The notes: generated by a model from the sequence alone, not told the origin. A DNA stretch of 64,000 bases from CAVSRC01 sp963798195 (GCA_963798195.1 CAWCSF010000005.1:248001-312000), one strand, 5' to 3'. Counted from the stretch's first letter, positions 1-9,525 are shown. Numbers and translations are program-made.

Positions 1-35
1 GAGCTTCAGAAACCGGCGGGGTGAACCGTTGCGCC

Positions 36-413
36 TCAGGCGGCGAGACGCATCGGCATCGTGCCGAGATCGGCGACGACCGCGAACCGGTCCCGTTCGC
101 TCGCAGCAAGCAGATGGACCAGACAGATGGTCCGGGACGACAGACGCGGCGGCCATGCGCCATCCCCCACGGCCGGTCGCCCGCAGGCATCGAGCGTCAC
201 GATCTGGCGGGCGGCCAGACGCCCCTGCCCCATCGGCTCGGCGAGGATCGCAACGACCGAGCGGAAGTCCGCCAGGGCGTCTTCCGGCACCGCGCTGAAC
301 AGGTAGCGTCGGCCGCTGCGGCCACGGAAATAATGAAATCGGTCGCCGAGCCCCGCCTTTTGCGGGAGCTCCGGGGGGTAGTCGGAGAGGAGCGGCGGGA
401 CCACGGCGACCAT
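36..413 (-). CDS. Hypothetical protein
   Basis: I do not recognise this 125-residue protein. It has no obvious signal peptide or membrane segment and a mixed, globular-looking composition. The frame can also open at a TTG 36 bases further upstream, at about 449. I prefer the ATG at 413, although neither start has a clear Shine-Dalgarno sequence. It lies in the same orientation as the downstream-reading plsC neighbourhood but is the outermost gene, so its operon partners on the left are unseen. It is retained because no better gene occupies this stretch on either strand. Confidence 0.45.
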   Translation of the reverse strand: MVAVVPPLLSDYPPELPQKAGLGDRFHYFRGRSGRRYLFSAVPEDALADFRSVVAILAEPMGQGRLAARQIVTLDACGRPAVGDGAWPPRLSSRTICLVHLLAASERDRFAVVADLGTMPMRLAA

Positions 414-482
414 GAGAACAAAAATAGAACATTGAGGGATGCAACGCAATCCATCTCATCGAATTCCGACGAAAAAGAGTCC

Positions 483-1262
483 TCATCCGCGGCTTTCGGC
501 CAGCCGGGCCGCGGCTTCCGGTGGTAGCGGCAGCTCCGAATTGGCCCTCGCCGCCTCGACCAGCAGCCGGTCCGAGCCGGCTTCCACCGCCGATTCGAGC
601 TCGGCCAGGAACGTCTTCGTAGGGAGGCCCGGCGGGATCGGCGGCAGGAATTCCACCACGATCGTGCCGGGGTGGCGCACCAGCTTGCGCCGTGGCCAGA
701 ACAGGCCAGAGTTCAGCGCCGTCGGCACGGCGGGCGCGTCGAGCTGCCTGTAGAGCAGCGCGATTCCGGTCTGATAGGCGGGCGGCGCACCGGGCGGGCG
801 GCGCGTGCCCTCGGGAAACATGATGATCTGGCGGCCCTTGGCGAGTTCCTCGCGGGCGCGCTCGGCGAGCTTGCGCAGCGCCGCCGTCCCCCCGGCGCGA
901 TCGACATGGATCATGCCGGCCTTGACCGTGTAGGCGCCGAAGATCGGGATAAGCTTGAGTTCCGCCTTCATGACATAGGTCGCGTCCGGAAGGATCGGCA
1001 GCAGCGCCAGGGTCTCCCAGGCCGACTGGTGCTTGCTGGCGATCAGCGCGCCGCCCGGTGGCACGTTCGCCAGGCCACGGACCTCGAAGGTCGTACCGGC
1101 GATCACCCTGAGCAGCCACAGCATGCCGCGCGCCCACAGGCGCACGACGCCCATCGCCTTCTCTTGCGGCAGGAAGAAATAGAACGGCAGCGTCACCAGC
1201 GTCAGGCCGATGCTCCACAGGTAGAAGGCAGCGTTGAAGGCTAGCGACCGCAGGAAGAGCAT
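483..1262 (-). CDS. plsC: 1-acyl-sn-glycerol-3-phosphate acyltransferase
   Basis: Transfers an acyl chain to the sn-2 position of lysophosphatidic acid to make phosphatidic acid at the inner membrane. The 259-residue protein starts with a hydrophobic segment (about residues 8-31). It carries the acyltransferase block KHQSAWET, an HX4E version of the usual HX4D with His at about 78, and the substrate-binding FPEGTR at about 149-154. It is last in the ftsE-ftsX-ydcF-plsC run, all on the minus strand with short gaps, a gene order I recall from Hyphomicrobiales. The family call is firm; in vivo acyl preference cannot be read from sequence. Confidence 0.93.
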   Translation of the reverse strand: MLFLRSLAFNAAFYLWSIGLTLVTLPFYFFLPQEKAMGVVRLWARGMLWLLRVIAGTTFEVRGLANVPPGGALIASKHQSAWETLALLPILPDATYVMKAELKLIPIFGAYTVKAGMIHVDRAGGTAALRKLAERAREELAKGRQIIMFPEGTRRPPGAPPAYQTGIALLYRQLDAPAVPTALNSGLFWPRRKLVRHPGTIVVEFLPPIPPGLPTKTFLAELESAVEAGSDRLLVEAARANSELPLPPEAAARLAESRG

Positions 1263-1279
1263 GGGCTCTGCCTATCGGC

Positions 1280-1891
1280 TCACGCGCCGCCGCTGGCGCT
1301 GGCCGCGGGCCCGGCGATCTTCACCCGCGCCGCCGCGAGCAGGTACTTGCCGTATTCGCGGACGAGCAAGCCGAATGCGGTGGCATTGTTCCACCAGTCG
1401 GCGAGATGCAGCTCGGGATTGCTCACCGGATAGGGGATCAGCGCCGTGCCCGGCATGGCCTCGGCGAGTTCGGCCATCGAGCGCGGCATGTGATAGTCGC
1501 TGGTCACAACGATAAGCGAGTCGAAGCCCTTCGACTTCGCCCAGTCGCGCGCCTCGGCGGCATTGCCGATGGTGTCGCGCGCGTCGCGCCCGAGATCGAC
1601 ACAGCAGGCGAGCGCCATCTCGAGGTTCTGGTCGATGGTGCCGGCAAGCTCGTGCAGGCTGACCGTCGGGTTGACCCCGGAGATCAGCAACCGCTCCGCC
1701 CGCCCCTCTGCCAGCAGCCTGAGCGCGCCGTCGATGCGCGCGGCGCCGCCGGTGAGTACGACGATGCCCTGCGCGCGCGGATCCGCCGGCGCCGTTGTCC
1801 CGACGATGGACGAGGCGAACGCCACGAAACCGGCGGCAAGGGCGATGCCGCCCAATCCAGCGAAAAGTGTGACTGCCCGCATCAGTCTCAT
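1280..1891 (-). CDS. YdcF family (DUF218) membrane protein
   Basis: This DUF218/YdcF-family protein has an N-terminal hydrophobic anchor followed by a cytoplasmic or periplasmic Rossmann-like domain. Diagnostic segments are IVVLTGGAARIDGAL, the GNAAEARDWAK stretch and the conserved VTSDYHMPRSM block. Family members are linked to envelope polymer metabolism, but no reaction is established for this one. I chose the ATG at 1891 because GGAG sits four bases upstream and the anchor then begins cleanly (MRLMRAVTLFAG); the frame stays open to an ATG at 1981 without a ribosome site. It sits between ftsX and plsC. Confidence 0.85.
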   Translation of the reverse strand: MRLMRAVTLFAGLGGIALAAGFVAFASSIVGTTAPADPRAQGIVVLTGGAARIDGALRLLAEGRAERLLISGVNPTVSLHELAGTIDQNLEMALACCVDLGRDARDTIGNAAEARDWAKSKGFDSLIVVTSDYHMPRSMAELAEAMPGTALIPYPVSNPELHLADWWNNATAFGLLVREYGKYLLAAARVKIAGPAASASGGA

Positions 1892-2023
1892 CGTGCTCCG
1901 CATCGGCGATCGAACGACCGCAAGCAGCCGGATGCTGGCTAAATCCGCCGCACCCGCCTGATTCGGCGAAACATGGCCCATTTATCGCATCGTTGCAGCG
2001 AAAAAAGGCGCGTGCCGGGCAGG

Positions 2024-3007
2024 CTACTCGGCTTCGGCGAGGTAGGTATAGACCGTGAGGCGCGAAGTGAGAGCGGTCATGACCGCGACCAGAAAGGCGA
2101 TGCCGAGCGCGCCGAAGTAGCCGATCGGCCCCACCGCGAAGCGTCCGAAGAGCGCCGAGACCTGTTGCCCGTCGGGGCCGCTGATCGCCGGCACGACGAT
2201 AAAGCTGAGCGTCGCGAACAGGAGCGCCGCGGCCGCCGCGCCGATGAGTCCGCCGCGCAAACCCAGCAGCAGGAAGTGCCGCTGGAACTCGCGGGCGATG
2301 AAACCATCTTCCGCGCCGACGATATGCAACACCGAGACGACGCCGCTGTTGATCGCCATGGCGCCGCGCGTGGCGAAGATGACCGAGAGCACGGTCGCCA
2401 CGCAGACCAGCACGAGGATCGCCAGTCCGGCCAGTACCGTGACGTTCGCCATCGACTGCAGGCGCGACGCCCAGACGGCGTGATCGTCGAGGATGGCGCC
2501 CTTGACCTCGGCCTTCAGCCGCGCGCCCAGCGCCGCCATGTCGACGGCGCCGGCGCCAACCAGCTTGATCACGATAAGCCGCGGAATGGGAAGGTCGGAA
2601 AGGTCGAGACCAGACCCCAGCCACGGTTCGAGCAGACGCGCGCTGGCGTCCGCGTCGAGTACCTGGACAGAGGCGACACCGGGCGTCTGCCGCGCGATGG
2701 CGGCGGCGCGTGCCGTTTCAGCGGTGGCATCGACGCCGTCGATCGGGCGCACCTGGATGGTGATCTCGCGCTGGACGTCAAGTTGCCAGTCGCGCGCCGC
2801 ATCGCGCACCAGTGTCACCGCCCCCAGCGTGAGGCAGGCAAGGAAGCTCATGATGGCGATCACCACCATCAGCGCATTGGCCGACACCGTATTTTCCGGC
2901 ACCAGCTGGTTCGGCTTCTGCGCCGCGAGCCGGCTCTGGCGGCGATAGGCGGCCTGCTGGAGCTTGTGGACGCGCTCCGCCTCCGTGGGGGCCTTGGCGT
3001 CAGTCAT
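2024..3007 (-). CDS. ftsX: Cell division protein FtsX (ABC-type permease)
   Basis: Membrane partner of FtsE in the divisome complex that relays ATP hydrolysis to periplasmic peptidoglycan hydrolases. The 327-residue protein has a Lys/Arg-rich cytoplasmic N-terminus, a first membrane segment near residues 46-68, a periplasmic loop of about 110 residues, and three more membrane segments in the second half, which is the FtsX layout. Its ATG overlaps the end of ftsE by eight bases, so translation is probably coupled. The periplasmic domain is the variable part that would select the hydrolase partner. Confidence 0.92.
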   Translation of the reverse strand: MTDAKAPTEAERVHKLQQAAYRRQSRLAAQKPNQLVPENTVSANALMVVIAIMSFLACLTLGAVTLVRDAARDWQLDVQREITIQVRPIDGVDATAETARAAAIARQTPGVASVQVLDADASARLLEPWLGSGLDLSDLPIPRLIVIKLVGAGAVDMAALGARLKAEVKGAILDDHAVWASRLQSMANVTVLAGLAILVLVCVATVLSVIFATRGAMAINSGVVSVLHIVGAEDGFIAREFQRHFLLLGLRGGLIGAAAAALLFATLSFIVVPAISGPDGQQVSALFGRFAVGPIGYFGALGIAFLVAVMTALTSRLTVYTYLAEAE

Positions 3008-3659
3008 AGATGGTGAGCCGCCCTTCCTCGAGGACCAGCCGGCGCGCGTCGAACTGGTTCATGAGCGCGATGTCGTGCGTGGCGATGACAACCGACGTGC
3101 CGAGGCGGTTCAACTCGACGAAGAGGCGCATCAACCGCGCCGCGAGCGGCGGGTCGACGTTGCCGGTCGGTTCGTCGGCGAGAAGGATTTCCGGGCGCGT
3201 GATGAGCGCCCGCGCGATTGCCGCGCGCTGCTTCTCGCCCCCCGACAGAATCGGCGGCAGGGCATGCATGCGGTCACCGAGGCCGACCCAACGCAGTAGT
3301 TCGACGACATCCGCACGATATGCGGCCTCTTCCCGGCCGAGTACGCGGAGCGGCAGCGCCACATTTTCGAACGTCGTCAGGTGGTCGAGCAGGCGGAAAT
3401 CCTGAAACACCACACCGATCCGGCGCCTGAGACCCGGCAATTCGGCCCGCGCCATGCTCGACACGTCCCGCCCGAAATAGCTGAGCAGCCCGCGCGTGGG
3501 CTTCAGCGCCAGGAAGAACAGGCGGATCAGCGTCGTCTTGCCGGCGCCGGATGGCCCGGTCAGGAACTGGAAGGACTTGGGCTCGATCTGGAAGCTCAGA
3601 TCGCGCAGGACTTCCGGCCCCATTCCATAGCGCAGCCCGACATTTTCAAAGCGAATCAC
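3000..3659 (-). CDS. ftsE: Cell division ATP-binding protein FtsE
   Basis: Cytoplasmic ATPase of the FtsEX complex. The 219 residues contain Walker A GPSGAGKTT at 35-43, the ABC signature LSGGEKQR in the second half, Walker B ILLADEPTGN and a late switch His in ATHD. Length and motif order match FtsE rather than a generic transporter ATPase, and ftsX follows with an eight-base overlap. About 186 bases separate it from the divergent zinc-ribbon gene, so its promoter should lie between 3660 and 3845. Confidence 0.95.
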   Translation of the reverse strand: MIRFENVGLRYGMGPEVLRDLSFQIEPKSFQFLTGPSGAGKTTLIRLFFLALKPTRGLLSYFGRDVSSMARAELPGLRRRIGVVFQDFRLLDHLTTFENVALPLRVLGREEAAYRADVVELLRWVGLGDRMHALPPILSGGEKQRAAIARALITRPEILLADEPTGNVDPPLAARLMRLFVELNRLGTSVVIATHDIALMNQFDARRLVLEEGRLTIYD

Positions 3660-3845
3660 ATCGCCGTCCCATCACTTGCAGCCCACCCGGGCGCGCCGCC
3701 CAATCTCAACAGTTCGCGTTAAGACCTTGTTAACGAACAACCACCCGATCAAGGCGGGTTCGCGGCGCGACCGGCCGGCATGGTTTCCATGGCGTTAACC
3801 AAATCGGCCTAGGCTTCCGCCAGATCATCGGGCTTGGGTCTCTCC

Positions 3846-4553
3846 ATGGCAATTCTCTGTCCCAACTGCGCAACTTCCCAGTCGCTCTACGGCGCCGAAA
3901 TCGGCCCGGAGGGGCGAATGGCCCATTGCGATCATTGCGGGACGACGTGGCTTGCGCGGCACTTCCAGGAAAACCCTTACAAGCGCGAGAGCCTTCTCGC
4001 GCGTAAGGCGCCGACCGACGTGTCAGAAGCGATCGTGATCGAGAACGTCGGTCCCGGGTTCACCCGCCCCATAAACGGGCGCTCCCGCATGCCACCGCCG
4101 GGATCGCGACGCGAGCCGCCGGCCGATCGCCGCTGGCTGAAGGGCGTCGGCGCATTCTTCGGCGTCGTGGCGGCCGTCTTCGTGCTTCGCATTCCCATCG
4201 TCGCCGCCCTCCCGCAGCTTTCCGCCAACGGCCTGCCGGCCGATGTCGAGAAGCTGGAATTCCAGCGCGTGCGCAGTGAGACCGTGGCAAACGGCGGCGT
4301 GAAGACGCTGATGGTCGAAGGCGAGATCATCAATCGCTCCGGGAAGGACATCGCCGTTCCGGCAATCCGGGTTTCGCTGCATTCGCCGGACGGTGACGAG
4401 GTCTATTCGTGGCTGGTTGAGCCGACTGCCGCCGGGCTGGCGCCGGGGCGCACGATCGGCTTCCGCAGCGCCGTTGCATCGCCGCCCGGGGATGCCAGCC
4501 AGGTCACGCTTAAACTGGCGCAGCGCGAGAACCAAATCGTCGGTCTGCGCTGA
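3846..4553 (+). CDS. MJ0042-type zinc-ribbon membrane protein
   Basis: This 235-residue protein begins with a zinc ribbon (Cys5, Cys8, Cys28, Cys31 in CPNC and CDHC), followed by a proline-rich linker, one membrane segment at about 98-120 and a C-terminal beta-rich domain of roughly 110 residues. The domain resembles DUF3426 regions seen in alphaproteobacterial MJ0042 proteins (family assignment from memory). The ATG at 3846 was chosen over a TTG 12 bases upstream. Its stop overlaps the hpt start in a TGATG arrangement, implying coupled translation. Function is unknown; membrane-anchored sensing or scaffolding is possible. Confidence 0.8.
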   Translation: MAILCPNCATSQSLYGAEIGPEGRMAHCDHCGTTWLARHFQENPYKRESLLARKAPTDVSEAIVIENVGPGFTRPINGRSRMPPPGSRREPPADRRWLKGVGAFFGVVAAVFVLRIPIVAALPQLSANGLPADVEKLEFQRVRSETVANGGVKTLMVEGEIINRSGKDIAVPAIRVSLHSPDGDEVYSWLVEPTAAGLAPGRTIGFRSAVASPPGDASQVTLKLAQRENQIVGLR

Positions 4554-5227
4554 TGCCGCGTATTCGTGGCCGTAGCGTCCGCGTCCTCTACGACGCGGAG
4601 ACCATCGCCGCGCGCAACCATGAGTTGGCAGCAGAGATCGCCAAGGCCGGCTACCGCAACCTTCTGGTTGTCTCGATCCTCAAGGGCAGCTTCGTCTTCG
4701 CCGCCGATCTGATTCGCGCCCTGCACGCAGCCGGCCTTTCGCCGGAGGTCGAGTTCATCTCGTTGTCGAGCTACCGGACCGGTACCACCTCATCAGGCAA
4801 GGTCAAACTGGTTCGCGATGTCGAGAGCGACGTCCGTGATCGCGACGTTCTGCTGGTCGACGACATCCTGGAATCTGGCCGCACCATCGCCTTCGCCAAG
4901 AAACTGATGACAAAACGCGGCGCCGCGCGGGTTGCCGTTGCAGTGCTGCTGGAGAAGCCCGGCAAGCTCGCTCAGCCGCTCAAGGCCGAGCACGTCGGCT
5001 TCATCTGCCCCGATTACTTCGTCGTCGGCTACGGCATGGATGTGGCGCACGCGTTCCGCGAATTGCCCTTCGTCGGCGTCGTCGAGGATCGGAAGACTAG
5101 AACTGGTCGAGCAGCCGCTCGAGGTAGTCGCGCTCGAGTTCCGGCCGGAAAGACTCGCCGAGCCGGCGCCGGATCGCGTCGAGAATCTCGCGGGCGCGCT
5201 GTGTATCGATCTCGTCGGGAACCCTGA
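4553..5227 (+). CDS. hpt: Hypoxanthine phosphoribosyltransferase with read-through C-terminus
   Basis: Salvages hypoxanthine or guanine with PRPP to IMP or GMP in the cytoplasm. The PRPP-binding loop VLLVDDILESGRT is intact near residues 97-109, and the SILKGSF and SLSSYR segments are typical. Normal family length is about 180 residues. Here homologous sequence ends at about residue 178 (FVGVVED), and the frame continues for some 46 Arg/Gly-rich residues to 5227, antisense to the conserved end of the convergent gene. A stop codon in the +1 frame lies at 5097-5099, just where the enzyme should end, so a one-base frameshift or lost stop is likely. Confidence 0.9.
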   Translation: MPRIRGRSVRVLYDAETIAARNHELAAEIAKAGYRNLLVVSILKGSFVFAADLIRALHAAGLSPEVEFISLSSYRTGTTSSGKVKLVRDVESDVRDRDVLLVDDILESGRTIAFAKKLMTKRGAARVAVAVLLEKPGKLAQPLKAEHVGFICPDYFVVGYGMDVAHAFRELPFVGVVEDRKTRTGRAAARGSRARVPAGKTRRAGAGSRRESRGRAVYRSRREP

Positions 5228-7613
5228 CAGTCGTTCCGAGGTCCGGGCCGATCGTGCGCTGCGGGCGGCCGAGCGGATCCTGATTCGGGAAATTGTCGCC
5301 GCCACGCATGCCGCGGCCTTGACCCTGGCCCTGCCCCTGACGATTGGCGAGTTGCTGGCTGAGTCCCTGCGCCCCCTGCCGTAGCGCGTCGAGCGCCTGG
5401 CCCTGATTGCCGACGGCCGGGCCGGGCTGGCCTTTGCCGAGGGCGCCCTCGGCCTCGCCCATGGCCTCGCCGGCCTGACCGAGCTTGCCGTTCGGGTCCA
5501 TGCCCATCGCCTCAAGCTGCTTCATCAGTTCGCCGAGACCTTGCTGCAGCGCCTGCTGCTGCTGCTGAAGGTTCTTCAGCGCCTGCTCGAGCTGCTCCTG
5601 GGTCATCTGCTCGCCGCTGCCGTCGGGATTCTGCCCGCGCTCGGCCCGGTGCGTCTGGTTCATCAGCTCTTCCTGCTTGCGGATCATGTCGCCAAGCTGG
5701 TTGAGGCTCTCCATCATCTGGTTGTTCTGCTGGCCGTTCATCATCGGTCGCCCGGCCTGCAGGTTCTCCAGCATGTTCTGCAACTGCGAGAGCATCTGAC
5801 GGGCCGCATCGCGCGCGCCGGTTCGCGCCAGATCCTCGATGCGATCGAGCATGCGCTCCAGATCCTGCGAACGCAGCGTCTGCGTATTCGGATTAGGCAT
5901 CTGGTTGGCGGTCTGCGGGTTGCGCTGCGCCTCGCGCGCCAGCGCCTGCAGGAACTCCTGCATGGCGCGGCGAAGGTTCTCCGTCAGCCGCTTGATCTCT
6001 TCGTCGGAGGCATTGTTCTCCAGCGCCTTGCGGAGCGCCTCCTGGGCGTCGCGCAGCGACTGGGCGACGAGCGACAGGTCGCCATCCTCGATGCCGAGCG
6101 CGACGGTCCACAGGTAATCGACCATGGCCCGGAGATCGTCGTCGCTGTGCGCGCGGACGATGCCGAAATAGGCTGTGCGCAGCGCGAGGTAGTTGCCGAT
6201 ATTGTCGATGGTCTTTTCGGGCGCGATGGTCAGCGCATCGATGGCGTCGGCGACGCGGTCTGCGCTGTTGGCATCGAGCGCCAGCTTCGCCCGCTGCTCA
6301 ACCACGGCTCGGGCCAGCGGATCGGTGAACTGCCGCGAGGGCAGCACCATTTCGATGGGCGCGCTGCGGCCTTCCTGCTTGGCCTCGTCGGTGGCCACGA
6401 GGGTCAGCTTGACCTTGGCGCCGGCCCACGGATGCGAGGTCAGGTCGCGGATGGTATCGCCGTTGCCGTCGCGGGTCCGCAACTGGGGCAGCGCCAGCGG
6501 CAGCGACGGCGCCTCGAACAGCGGCCGGGCGTTGCCCGTGGTCGGGTCTTCGATCGGCGCGATCACGCCAAAGGCCGAGACGACGCCGTAGTCGTCCTTC
6601 AGCGAATAGGTCAGGCCGAGCGCACCGCTCGGCTCCGTGCGCGGCTGATTGACAAGGGCAATCTGCGGCGCGTTGTCGGGCTCGACCACGAAGTGCCAGC
6701 CGGTGATCTCATGTCCCGACTTCTCCACCACCACGTCGGTCGCGGCAGCAAGTGTCACCTGATGCTCCAGCGGCGGCACGGCGTCGCGCGCTACCGGTGC
6801 CTTGGTGGCTTCTACCGGGTTCACCGGTTCGCGTGCCGCCCCATCGCCGCTAAGCACGGCGAGATCGCGCGTGCCGTCGGTGCGGACGGTCACGACACTC
6901 CCGGTGGGCACCGAATAGGCGGTTCCTGGGGGTTTGGCGGCATCCCCGGTCAGGAAGATCGGCGGGCGGCCGGTATAGGTCGGCGGCGTCACCCAGGCAT
7001 CGATGCGCGCGATCGTTGCTGCCGTGCTCTCGCCGCCGCGGAACGCTTCGCCGAGACGCGCGATGCGCTCGGGCCCGGCTATGACGAAGCCGACGACGAA
7101 CAACAGGAGAACGAGGAAACGGACCGCGAAGGGATCGCGGACGGCGAGCCGCGGCTCCGGGATGCCGGCGCGCAGACGTTCGAGTGCCGCGAGCACGCGC
7201 TTGCGGTGCGCATCCCACAGCGCCTGGCCCATCGGATCGTCGGGGCGCGACGCGAGACGGTCGGTGAAGGCGGTGGCGGGCCGGTGCAGAACGCCGGTCG
7301 CCTGCTCGACGCGGGAGAAAGCCGCGGCGCGCGTCGGCACGGTGAAGCGGCGGATGCCGCGCCAGAGGAACCACAGGACGGCTGCGCCGAAGGCGGCAAG
7401 GATGACGAAGCGGACCGGTGCGGTGGTCAATCGCCACAGGCCGAACCAGGACAGCGCCGCAAAAAGCGCCGCCAGCGTCAGGAACGGCGCGATCAGCGGC
7501 CACACCTGTTCCCACAGAAGATTGACGCGGGCGAAGGCGACGGCGCGCGCGATGCGCGCCTCAGCGGTCTTTTCACCGTTGCCGGGCTGCCGGTTCACCA
7601 GGGAATCGGTCAT
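5097..7613 (-). CDS. TIGR02302 (DUF4175) family membrane protein
   Basis: A large 838-residue protein of the TIGR02302/DUF4175 family, conserved in alphaproteobacteria with no assigned activity. Two adjacent hydrophobic segments lie near residues 38-85 and another near 165-180, followed by a large extracytoplasmic region and a long Gln/Met/Asn-rich coiled-coil-like tract (about 560-780). I start at the ATG at 7613 because GGAAGG lies just upstream; the frame extends 15 codons further without support. Its terminal segment (ERDYLERLLDQF) is conserved in the family, which shows that the overlapping hpt tail is the anomalous partner. Confidence 0.85.
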   Translation of the reverse strand: MTDSLVNRQPGNGEKTAEARIARAVAFARVNLLWEQVWPLIAPFLTLAALFAALSWFGLWRLTTAPVRFVILAAFGAAVLWFLWRGIRRFTVPTRAAAFSRVEQATGVLHRPATAFTDRLASRPDDPMGQALWDAHRKRVLAALERLRAGIPEPRLAVRDPFAVRFLVLLLFVVGFVIAGPERIARLGEAFRGGESTAATIARIDAWVTPPTYTGRPPIFLTGDAAKPPGTAYSVPTGSVVTVRTDGTRDLAVLSGDGAAREPVNPVEATKAPVARDAVPPLEHQVTLAAATDVVVEKSGHEITGWHFVVEPDNAPQIALVNQPRTEPSGALGLTYSLKDDYGVVSAFGVIAPIEDPTTGNARPLFEAPSLPLALPQLRTRDGNGDTIRDLTSHPWAGAKVKLTLVATDEAKQEGRSAPIEMVLPSRQFTDPLARAVVEQRAKLALDANSADRVADAIDALTIAPEKTIDNIGNYLALRTAYFGIVRAHSDDDLRAMVDYLWTVALGIEDGDLSLVAQSLRDAQEALRKALENNASDEEIKRLTENLRRAMQEFLQALAREAQRNPQTANQMPNPNTQTLRSQDLERMLDRIEDLARTGARDAARQMLSQLQNMLENLQAGRPMMNGQQNNQMMESLNQLGDMIRKQEELMNQTHRAERGQNPDGSGEQMTQEQLEQALKNLQQQQQALQQGLGELMKQLEAMGMDPNGKLGQAGEAMGEAEGALGKGQPGPAVGNQGQALDALRQGAQGLSQQLANRQGQGQGQGRGMRGGDNFPNQDPLGRPQRTIGPDLGTTVRVPDEIDTQRAREILDAIRRRLGESFRPELERDYLERLLDQF

Positions 7614-7741
7614 ACGCCTTCCGTTAAAAGCGGCCCCACGCGTCGCCAAGCGTAGCACAAACTATGCCGAAAGCGAGGCGGGGCCTACGCACGGCTGGCG
7701 ATCCCGCAATCACGACTTTGGCATCAGCCGGTCGCCCGGAA

Positions 7742-9511
7742 CTACTTGGCGGCGGCCTTTTCCTTCGCCTTTTCGGCGGCCTCCGCCTTCTTGGTGGCCT
7801 CCTCGTTCTCAAGGCTCCATTGCCACGCCATGACCGCCTTCTTGGCGTGCTCGCCGATGGCGTATTTCATCGACTTGAAGTCGCATTTCTCCATGTATTT
7901 CCAAGAGATGCGGCTTCCCTTGAACTCGATGTCGTACTGAAGGGTGTCGCCGTTCAGTCCGATGATCTCCTGATCGGCGCTGTTCTTGGAGCGGTAGAAG
8001 TGCATGACCCCGCCCTTGGCGTTGAACTTTCGATTGTAGCTGAGCGTGGTCACGTTCGGTGCACGCGTGAGGGTGTCGCTTTTTCCCGACCGGTCGATCA
8101 CCGGGCCAAGACTAGCCATGTACATGGTGTTCCCGCGAAACCAGACGGCGCGCGTGCGCAGGAAAGCCAAACCCGGGATCGTGGACGAGTTGAGCGCCGA
8201 TTGCGTGGTTGCGCAGGTGTTGAATGTGTAGAAGCCGGCTTTCTTGGCAAAGGTCCCTGTCGATGCGTCGAGCGTAGCCTGCAGGCCATCCATCATCTTC
8301 TCATGGGCGGCGATGCTTCGGGCTGCGAAGGCGCGGATAACCTGATCCTGCGGGATGAATCCGACGACCCCTTGCTCCGTCCTCACCTTGAGCCACCAAT
8401 CGCGGTAGCCGGCGCCCTTGTCTTCCAGGCCCTTGATCCGGCCGAGGAGGGTCAGGTCTTCGTAACCTACTTTCCCTATGCCCTGGAAAAGAGGGCCAGG
8501 TCCCGAGCGCAGAACTTCGCTGCCTTCGAGCGTGGCCGGTTCTGAAAGGGGCAGAATGTCCAGCTTCGCCACCTGAACGGCATCGAGTTTTTGCTGCGCA
8601 AGGGGGGCGTAGACGCTCTGCGGCCAGGCGCGGATAAAATTCGTCAGATCGGTTTCGCTGGACGACAGGGCGACACGCGTCCACGCGGCCTGATCGGCCG
8701 GAACATTGGCGCTGGGAACAGGCGCACTCGCACCCGGCACCATGAAGAATTCCTCGCGCAGGTTCGAATTGTGCCAGGGCTCCTGCTCGCCCCTTGTCAT
8801 GTCGAACACGTCTGCCTTGACCCGCGTCATCACCTGCTGGATCTCGATGCCCGGCACTGGCAATTCGCGCAAAAGCGCGGTGGTGAACGGGCTATTCCGG
8901 CTGCTGCCATCCTGGGCGACGCTGCCGGGCGCAGTGGCAAAGCCGATAAGCAACCCGCCGCCGACGGCGGCCGGGGGCGCCAGTCCCTGGCCGACGGCGT
9001 TGGAACGGCTGGGGCCCAGCGTCGAGACGAAGCGTCGGGCGAGCGGATTGTCGCGGCAGGCATCGAGCAGCGCGATCGCAATCCGATCGGGCGCCTTCAT
9101 GTAGTCGAGAAGGGAATTCACCCGCACGGTCTCGAACTCGACCGCGGTGCGGTCGGCAAGCACGGCGTCGATCGGGATGAGGTAGTTCTCTCCGTCCACC
9201 TGCATGCCGTGCCCGGCATAGAAGAGGATGGCGACCTTGGATTCGGCGAGGGCGCCGACGAAGGTGCGGACCTTGGCCTCCATCGCCGCCTTGTCGAGGT
9301 CGAAGCCATCGATCACCTCGAAACCGAGCGAGCGCAGGGTGGCGGCGACGTCGCGGGCATCATTGCTGGGATTAGGCAACTCCACGGCGTTCTTGTAGGC
9401 GCCGTTGCCAATCACCAACGCCACGCGTTCGGATGCGTACGCGGCCCATGGGAGCATCACGCAAGCGAGCACAACGGCTGCCAGGAATCGGGCGAGCAGG
9501 ACGATCCGCAT
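7742..9511 (-). CDS. Exported caspase-family (C14) peptidase with SH3-like domain
   Basis: A 589-residue secreted or periplasmic caspase-fold cysteine peptidase. A signal peptide (about 1-26) precedes the p20-like domain, with catalytic His101 in YAGHGMQ and Cys152 in LLDACRDNP, so it looks active. A bacterial SH3-like region follows at about 320-395, and a C-terminal beta-rich domain of unknown type ends in a Lys/Ala/Glu-rich tail. It starts 14 bases after the OmpA-like gene and is the third gene of a cassette with a papain-like peptidase. Substrates are unknown; roles in envelope stress or regulated proteolysis are inference only. Confidence 0.88.
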   Translation of the reverse strand: MRIVLLARFLAAVVLACVMLPWAAYASERVALVIGNGAYKNAVELPNPSNDARDVAATLRSLGFEVIDGFDLDKAAMEAKVRTFVGALAESKVAILFYAGHGMQVDGENYLIPIDAVLADRTAVEFETVRVNSLLDYMKAPDRIAIALLDACRDNPLARRFVSTLGPSRSNAVGQGLAPPAAVGGGLLIGFATAPGSVAQDGSSRNSPFTTALLRELPVPGIEIQQVMTRVKADVFDMTRGEQEPWHNSNLREEFFMVPGASAPVPSANVPADQAAWTRVALSSSETDLTNFIRAWPQSVYAPLAQQKLDAVQVAKLDILPLSEPATLEGSEVLRSGPGPLFQGIGKVGYEDLTLLGRIKGLEDKGAGYRDWWLKVRTEQGVVGFIPQDQVIRAFAARSIAAHEKMMDGLQATLDASTGTFAKKAGFYTFNTCATTQSALNSSTIPGLAFLRTRAVWFRGNTMYMASLGPVIDRSGKSDTLTRAPNVTTLSYNRKFNAKGGVMHFYRSKNSADQEIIGLNGDTLQYDIEFKGSRISWKYMEKCDFKSMKYAIGEHAKKAVMAWQWSLENEEATKKAEAAEKAKEKAAAK

Positions 9512-9525
9512 TGCGGTTGGCCTCC

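Noticed and set aside
5541..7655. A 704-codon open frame on the plus strand opposite the TIGR02302 gene
   Set aside because: It is a GC-rich antisense shadow: Leu/Arg/His-rich, no motifs, no ribosome site, while the minus-strand reading matches a known family.
8761..8790. GGTTCGAATT resembling a tRNA T-loop
   Set aside because: It lies inside the caspase-like gene and no cloverleaf can be drawn around it.
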